In this document: positions 59,305-64,000 of the stretch, piece by piece
Numbering within the stretch: position 1 is the stretch's first letter
Layout: each line of letters opens with the position of its first letter
Assembly (NCBI RefSeq): GCF_019311235.1
Contig: NZ_JAHWDF010000010.1
Location: 62,001 to 126,000, forward strand
Length of the DNA: 64,000 nt
Reading direction: 5' to 3'
Source of the DNA: Mesonia aestuariivivens
GTDB lineage: Bacteria > Bacteroidota > Bacteroidia > Flavobacteriales > Flavobacteriaceae
Made by a program: the position numbers and the translations under genes
The notes under the pieces: model-generated
The model's input: the letters and a program-made list of their open reading frames with translations, nothing else
Database searches by the model: none
Told to the model about the DNA's origin: nothing

Positions 59305-59646
59305 TTACGGATAATTTAACTGCATATAAATCATCAAGAAGATTCCAAGTAAACTCGTTAATAAAACAAAAGAAGATATTCTATATTTTTTCTTAAAAAA
59401 CATCAAATAAAGTCCATATCCTATATTTAGGAAAATGAGTAATACGGAAGGAATAATGCTCAGTTCAAAAATCGCTCCTAAAAACACTGACTTAAACCGA
59501 TAAATCCACTGCAAACAGAGCGCTGCTAATACTATTACCGCAAAGCTATTTGCAATTAACATCAACTTTGAAAGGTCGGAAAACTTAGATTGATTATTGG
59601 TATACATTTTTATACTAGAATTACTATTATATTGATCGCTTTTCAC
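59305..59646 (-). CDS. Hypothetical membrane protein with three helices
   Basis: This 113-residue protein has three clear hydrophobic helices: LMLIANSFAVIVLAALCLQW, IIPSVLLIFLNIGYGLYLMF, and ISSFVLLTSLLGIFLMIYMQ. The first 25 residues are polar and Ser/Asn-rich, and the start may be a later ATG at codon 14. I do not recognise it. It stands alone between purE and a small PH-like gene. Confidence 0.6.
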   Translation of the reverse strand: MKSDQYNSNSSIKMYTNNQSKFSDLSKLMLIANSFAVIVLAALCLQWIYRFKSVFLGAIFELSIIPSVLLIFLNIGYGLYLMFFKKKYRISSFVLLTSLLGIFLMIYMQLNYP

Positions 59647-59831
59647 ACAACTTTAAATCTAAAAATTTTATTGATTATTCCATTAATATTCGATGTTAAA
59701 ATAATATTCACAAACGGTATTTTTATTTTCAGTTTCTAATGTAATGTAGTTATCTCCTACTCATAAGCCTATCACAGAAAGAAAATATTTCAATAAGTTT
59801 TTGTATTTTAGAAATTTACATACATAAATTC

Positions 59832-60242
59832 ATGACTATCTACAAGGCCAAGAAAAGTATATCTATCTATATTTTATTATTATTATTTTTTATACTTATC
59901 ATAATTATACTTTTCTATTCAAAAGAAGATCAGGTCTTAAATTTTATAATTGCTTCCATTCCTTTAATCCTATTAATCTGGATTGTTCTTAGTACTAAAT
60001 ACAAAATACAAGAAAAAAAATTGCATTATAGTTCTGGATTTATAAAAGGTAAAATCAATATTAATGATATAAAAGAAATTACTATAGGCAAAACAAAATG
60101 GTCAGGATTAAAACCAGCTCTTGCTACTGATGGTTTAATTATAAAATATAATTTTGAAGAAATTTATATAGCACCTATTAAAAAAGCTGAAATGGTTAAG
60201 AAGTTATTAAGTATTAATCCAAATATAAAAGTGAATGAATAA
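59832..60242 (+). CDS. Small membrane protein with bacterial PH-like domain
   Basis: This 136-residue protein has two adjacent membrane helices at about residues 10-30 and 38-57. A soluble C-terminal part (KYKIQEKKLHYSSGFIKGKI, INDIKEITIGKTKWSG, EEIYIAPIKKAEMVKKLL) fits the bacterial PH-like (YyaB/DUF1200) pattern. Function is unknown. The 185 bases before it hold no other gene that I can see. Confidence 0.7.
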   Translation: MTIYKAKKSISIYILLLLFFILIIIILFYSKEDQVLNFIIASIPLILLIWIVLSTKYKIQEKKLHYSSGFIKGKININDIKEITIGKTKWSGLKPALATDGLIIKYNFEEIYIAPIKKAEMVKKLLSINPNIKVNE

Positions 60243-60342
60243 ACTTATCAATTTCACTTAAAATCTAAATTTACAATCAGTTTTAATCTAACTGAAATCC
60301 CCTTACTCTTTGTATCTTTACGTTTTACAGAAAAATAAATCT

Positions 60343-62370
60343 ATGAGTCAGGAAAATCCTTTATTGGAGCCGTTTAATGCCGCTCCTTTTTCTAAAATAA
60401 AAAATGAACATTTTAAACCGGCCTTTCAAGAAGCCATCCAAAAAGCCAAAGCAGAAATTGATGCGATTACAGCTAATGAAGAAGCACCAACTTTTGAAAA
60501 TACCTTAGAAGCATTAGAATTTGCAGGCGAAACTTTAAGCAGGGTTTCCAGTATATTTTTCAATTTAAATTCGGCGGAAACCAATGAAGAAATTCAGAAA
60601 ATTGCGCAAGAAGTTTCGCCTTGGTTAAGTGAATTTAGCAATGACCTCACGTTAAACGAAGAATTATTTAAACGAGTAAAAACCGTTTATGAGCAAAAAG
60701 AAAGCTTAGATCTTACTGTAGAACAAAAAACTTTACTCGATAAACACTATAAAAGTTTTACCCGAAACGGAGCCAATCTACCGGAAGATAAAAAAGAACA
60801 ACTTCGTGAAATTGACAAAGAGTTATCGAAGCTTTCGCTTTCATTTGGAGAAAACGTGTTGGCAGAAACCAATCGCTATGAGCTTCACATAACCGACGAA
60901 AATGAACTCAAAGGTTTACCGGAAAGTGAACTAGAAACCGCTAATCAACTTGCAAAAGTTAAAGGAAAAGAAGGTTATATTTTTACGCTTCAATACCCGA
61001 GTTATATTCCGTTTATGAAATATGCTGAAAATCGCGAACTGCGTAAAAAATTGTCGATTGCATTTGGCGCTAAAGGTTTTCAAAATGATAAATATGACAA
61101 TCAGGAAAACGTACTTAAAATTGCTAAACTTCGTCATCAACGTGCCAATTTATTAGGATTTAAAACGCACGCACATTTCATTTTGGAAGAGCGAATGGCA
61201 AAAAGTCCTGAGAAAGTCAATGAGTTTTTAAATGAAATGCTCGAAAAAGCAAAACCGGCAGCTCAGCAAGAATTTGATGAGTTAGAGCAATTCGCCAAAG
61301 AATTGGATGGTATCGATCATTTAGAGAAATGGGACAGTGCTTATTATGCTGAAAAATTAAAGCAAAAGCGTTTTCAATTAGACGATGAACAACTGAAACC
61401 TTATTTTAAACTCGATAATGTGATTCATGGAGTCTTTACAGTTGCAAAAAAACTTTATGATATTCATTTTAAAGAGGTTTTTGATATTGATAAATACCAC
61501 GAAGAAGTAAAAACTTACGAAGTTTATGATGGCGATCATAACTTTCTAGCGCTTTTTTATGCCGATTTTCATCCCCGTGAAGGAAAAAGAAATGGTGCTT
61601 GGATGACGATGTATAAAGATCAAAAAGTGAAAGACGGCAAAAATGAACGTCCACATGTTTCTAACGTTTGTAATTTTACCCGACCAACTTCTAAAAAACC
61701 ATCCTTGCTAACTTTTAATGAAGTAACAACTTTATTTCATGAGTTTGGTCACGCTTTACACGGCATGTTAGCTAACTCTACCTACCCAAGTTTATCAGGA
61801 GCTTCGGTCTATTGGGATTTTGTTGAACTTCCTAGCCAGATGTTAGAAAACTGGTGTTACGAACCAGAAGCTTTAGAATTGTTCGCTCGCCATTATGAAA
61901 CCGATGAAGTAATTCCTATGGAAATGATCGAGAAAATCAAAAAGTCGGCCAATTTTCATGAAGGAATGCAAACCGTTCGCCAACTAAGTTTTGGAATGTT
62001 AGATATGGCCTGGCACGCCGTTGATCCTTCCACAATTCATGATGTAAAAGCAAATGAATTAAAAGCTTTTGAAGCCACCAAACTGTATCCTGATGTAGCT
62101 GAAAATTGTATGAGTACTTCTTTTTCTCATATATTTCAAGGTGGTTATTCTGCGGGTTATTATTCTTATAAATGGGCAGAAGTATTAGATGCAGATGCCT
62201 TCGCCTATTTTCAAGAAGAAGGAATTTTCAACAAGAGTGTTGCCGATAAATTTAAAAACAATATTTTAAGCAAAGGAGGCACTGAAGACCCGATGGTTTT
62301 GTATAAACGTTTCCGCGGAAAAGAACCTAACCCTGAAGCATTATTAAAGCGTGCTGGGTTGATTAATTAA
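60343..62370 (+). CDS. dcp: M3 family metallopeptidase (peptidyl-dipeptidase Dcp type)
   Basis: This 675-residue zinc peptidase removes dipeptides from the C terminus of peptides. The zinc motif is HEFGH at residues 466-470, with the third ligand Glu495 in YWDFVELPSQMLENW. The C-terminal part includes STSFSHIFQGGYSAGYYSYK. I start at the ATG at 60343 (MSQENPLLEPFN), so no signal peptide is evident and a cytoplasmic location is likely. It may finish degradation of peptides imported by the cell. It is followed by a strong terminator. Confidence 0.93.
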   Translation: MSQENPLLEPFNAAPFSKIKNEHFKPAFQEAIQKAKAEIDAITANEEAPTFENTLEALEFAGETLSRVSSIFFNLNSAETNEEIQKIAQEVSPWLSEFSNDLTLNEELFKRVKTVYEQKESLDLTVEQKTLLDKHYKSFTRNGANLPEDKKEQLREIDKELSKLSLSFGENVLAETNRYELHITDENELKGLPESELETANQLAKVKGKEGYIFTLQYPSYIPFMKYAENRELRKKLSIAFGAKGFQNDKYDNQENVLKIAKLRHQRANLLGFKTHAHFILEERMAKSPEKVNEFLNEMLEKAKPAAQQEFDELEQFAKELDGIDHLEKWDSAYYAEKLKQKRFQLDDEQLKPYFKLDNVIHGVFTVAKKLYDIHFKEVFDIDKYHEEVKTYEVYDGDHNFLALFYADFHPREGKRNGAWMTMYKDQKVKDGKNERPHVSNVCNFTRPTSKKPSLLTFNEVTTLFHEFGHALHGMLANSTYPSLSGASVYWDFVELPSQMLENWCYEPEALELFARHYETDEVIPMEMIEKIKKSANFHEGMQTVRQLSFGMLDMAWHAVDPSTIHDVKANELKAFEATKLYPDVAENCMSTSFSHIFQGGYSAGYYSYKWAEVLDADAFAYFQEEGIFNKSVADKFKNNILSKGGTEDPMVLYKRFRGKEPNPEALLKRAGLIN

Positions 62371-62381
62371 GCTTTATTAAT

Positions 62382-62414
62382 AAAAAATCCCGAATATTTT
62401 ATTCGGGATTTTTT
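62382..62414. terminator. Bidirectional terminator after the M3 peptidase gene
   Basis: AAAAAATCCCGAATA and TATTCGGGATTTTTT form a near-perfect stem with a short loop and A/T tracts on both sides. It sits between convergent genes. Confidence 0.9.
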
Positions 62415-62470
62415 ATTATAATTTGGTAATGATAGTCAACTAAAAATGCGGCTCTAAATGAATTTAAAAA

Positions 62471-63019
62471 TTATTCTTCAATCCACTTTATGATTTTTTC
62501 ATCTGTAGGCAAAGTTCTAGGATCTATAACTTCTACTAACTTTCCTTCTTCGTTGATTAAGTATTTCTGAAAGTTCCAAGAAACTTCAGAATCTGCATAT
62601 CCGTTTTTAGATTTTTGAGTTAAAAACTGATACAACTCATGCATATCTTCACCTTTAACAGAAATCTTACTCATCATAGGGAAAGTAACTCCGTAATTAC
62701 GTTCACAAAACTGAGCTATTTCTTTATCACTCCCTGGCTCTTGACTTGCAAAATTATTAGCAGGAAAACCAATAATTACAAAATTTTCGTCTTTATATTT
62801 TTTATACAATTCCTCTAACTGCTCGTATTGGGGAGTTAACCCACATTTACTAGCAGTATTGACAATCATAACTTTTTCACCTTTTAGTGAATTCAAATCG
62901 AATGAATTACCTTCAATATCTTCAACTTGAAATTGATAAATTGTTTGTTCCATACTTTTTTCTTTTTGTGCTACCATTGCAAGAGGAAATAGTAGACACA
63001 ACAAAATTATTTTTTTCAT
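62471..63019 (-). CDS. Glutathione peroxidase family protein, Cys type, exported
   Basis: This 182-residue thiol peroxidase has a signal peptide (MKKIILLCLLFPLAMVAQ), so it probably acts in the periplasm. The peroxidatic residue is Cys59 in NTASKCGLTPQ in place of selenocysteine. The other conserved pieces are GFPANNFASQEPGS and the tryptophan motif VSWNFQKYL. Such Cys enzymes often use thioredoxin. It is 3 bases downstream of ferritin, suggesting a shared oxidative and iron stress role. Confidence 0.92.
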   Translation of the reverse strand: MKKIILLCLLFPLAMVAQKEKSMEQTIYQFQVEDIEGNSFDLNSLKGEKVMIVNTASKCGLTPQYEQLEELYKKYKDENFVIIGFPANNFASQEPGSDKEIAQFCERNYGVTFPMMSKISVKGEDMHELYQFLTQKSKNGYADSEVSWNFQKYLINEEGKLVEVIDPRTLPTDEKIIKWIEE

Positions 63020-63022
63020 TAT

Positions 63023-63577
63023 TTACTGGGGTTTATCTCCGGAAGCTTCTCGGGCTAAAGTAACCTCGTCTTCCATTTTATTAAATTGCGCATCTAAATA
63101 CAATAAAGATTCGGGGGTTGCTTTTGTACCTCCGGCAACTTTTAATTTATCGAGTAAGTCTAAGACTAAAGCTTCTTCTTCTATCTGTTCTTTTACAAAC
63201 CATTGAGCAAAATTCCAAGTGGCCCAATCTTTTTCTTCTTGGGATAAATTCACAATATCATAAATCGCCTTCGTATTATCTACTTCATGTGTAAAAACTA
63301 ACTCTAAACATTCTTGCAAATTTTCAGGATCTTTCACAGGATCATCTATTCCGGTAATTTTTACTCTACCGCCACGCTCCATAATATAATCCATCACCTT
63401 TATCATATGGTTACGCTCTTCTTGTGCATGGCGAAATAGAAAATCAGCCATTCCTGCGTAGCCTTCACTATCTGCCCAAGCACCTAAAGATAGGTAAATT
63501 TGAGAAGCTGTTGCTTCTTTTTTTACTTGATGATTTAAAATCTTTTCAATTGGTATTGAAAGTCTATTGGTGTTCAT
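63023..63577 (-). CDS. ftnA: Ferritin
   Basis: This 184-residue non-heme ferritin oxidises and stores iron. The ferroxidase-centre helices show EATASQIYLSLGAWADSEGY, LFRHAQEERNHMIKVMDYIM and FVKEQIEEEALVLDLLDKL. No Met-based heme site is apparent, so it is not bacterioferritin. It is followed after 3 bases by the peroxidase gene and forms a two-gene unit with it. Confidence 0.93.
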   Translation of the reverse strand: MNTNRLSIPIEKILNHQVKKEATASQIYLSLGAWADSEGYAGMADFLFRHAQEERNHMIKVMDYIMERGGRVKITGIDDPVKDPENLQECLELVFTHEVDNTKAIYDIVNLSQEEKDWATWNFAQWFVKEQIEEEALVLDLLDKLKVAGGTKATPESLLYLDAQFNKMEDEVTLAREASGDKPQ

Positions 63578-63648
63578 TATTTTATTTTTGTATGAAGGTA
63601 ATTCATGTAAGAAAAAGACTAGATGTTATTCATAAATCTTTAACAATA

Positions 63649-64000
63649 CTACTTAATTTTATCTGGGTTTTTGCTTACAAATGAAGCCCAGCCTGAATAG
63701 CTTTTTCCTGTTTCTACCTTACTAGAATTATAGAAATGGCATACCGCAGCCGCCAACCCATCTGTAGAATCTAAGTTTTTGGGTAAGCTTTTTAATTTTA
63801 GTGTACTCTGAAGCATTCTTGCGACTTGCTCTTTACTGGCATTTCCGTTACCAGTAATTGCCATTTTAATTTTTTTAGGGGAATATTCGGTCACTGGTAT
63901 TTCTCTACTTAAACCTGCCGCCATCGCAACACCTTGTGCTCTACCTAACTTCAACATAGATTGCACATTTTTACCAAAAAAAGGCGCTTCAATAGCAATT
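63649..64000 (-). CDS. ruvC: Holliday junction endonuclease RuvC, C-terminal part
   Basis: The gene runs off the right edge; about 116 C-terminal residues are visible. RuvC resolves Holliday junctions with RuvAB. Recognisable parts are [20 protein letters not shown], with the catalytic Glu, and [14 protein letters not shown] with the final acidic residue. The N terminus with the first catalytic Asp is outside the window. Confidence 0.92.
   Translation of the reverse strand, partial: IAIEAPFFGKNVQSMLKLGRAQGVAMAAGLSREIPVTEYSPKKIKMAITGNGNASKEQVARMLQSTLKLKSLPKNLDSTDGLAAAVCHFYNSSKVETGKSYSGWASFVSKNPDKIK

Overview
The window is chromosomal DNA from a member of the Bacteroidota, most likely a marine-type Flavobacteriaceae (relatives of Gramella, Salegentibacter or Mesonia are my guess). 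The evidence is low GC content, SusC/SusD proteins, a type IX secretion sorting domain, TAnnTTTG-type promoter elements, few Shine-Dalgarno sequences, and a fused str-S10-spc-alpha ribosomal cluster with no tuf gene inside it. I saw no insertion sequence, phage gene, CRISPR array, tRNA or rRNA. Most of the window is core genome.

Layout. 1-5.3 kb: the 5' end of argS, a divergent unknown gene, a MarC-type membrane protein, a small secreted-protein gene broken by an in-frame TGA, a tiny membrane protein, and an overlapping pair (SDR/DUF2867 protein and BCCT transporter). 5.3-7.4 kb: two guanidino-group hydrolases (CtlX and an arginine-deiminase-like protein) separated by intergenic repeat elements. 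7.4-11.5 kb: gltA, eno and carA. 11.6-28.8 kb: 32 co-oriented genes from rpsL to rplQ, including fusA, secY, infA, rpoA and the short rpmJ. A clear promoter lies in front of rpsL. A second promoter plus hairpin lies in front of rpmJ, and a terminator-like hairpin separates rpsJ from rplC.

28.9-38.9 kb: an Omp85/BamA-like outer-membrane protein whose reading frame has no ATG, GTG or TTG near its start. It is followed by a SusC-SusD pair, two tandem lipoproteins of similar design, and a subtilisin-like protease with a type IX sorting domain. The last five genes look like a nutrient-uptake locus, plausibly for peptides or protein. 39-47 kb: housekeeping genes (rlmB, a rhomboid protease, rarA, a radC/deacetylase-like/yjjG operon, mpl and a TPR protein).

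47.8-54.3 kb: a 2169-residue alpha-2-macroglobulin carrying a SusC-type carboxypeptidase-regulatory-like domain and a TonB plug domain just before its A2M/thioester half. This is the most unusual protein here. 54.4-64 kb: a DUF4136 lipoprotein, the hpt-adk-obg operon, divergent purK-purE with a long structured repeat in the purK leader, two small membrane proteins, an M3 dipeptidase, glutathione peroxidase, ferritin and the 3' part of ruvC.

The strongest candidates for undescribed biology are the A2M-plug fusion, the outer-membrane gene without a canonical start codon, the purK-leader repeat and the hairpin between rpsJ and rplC.
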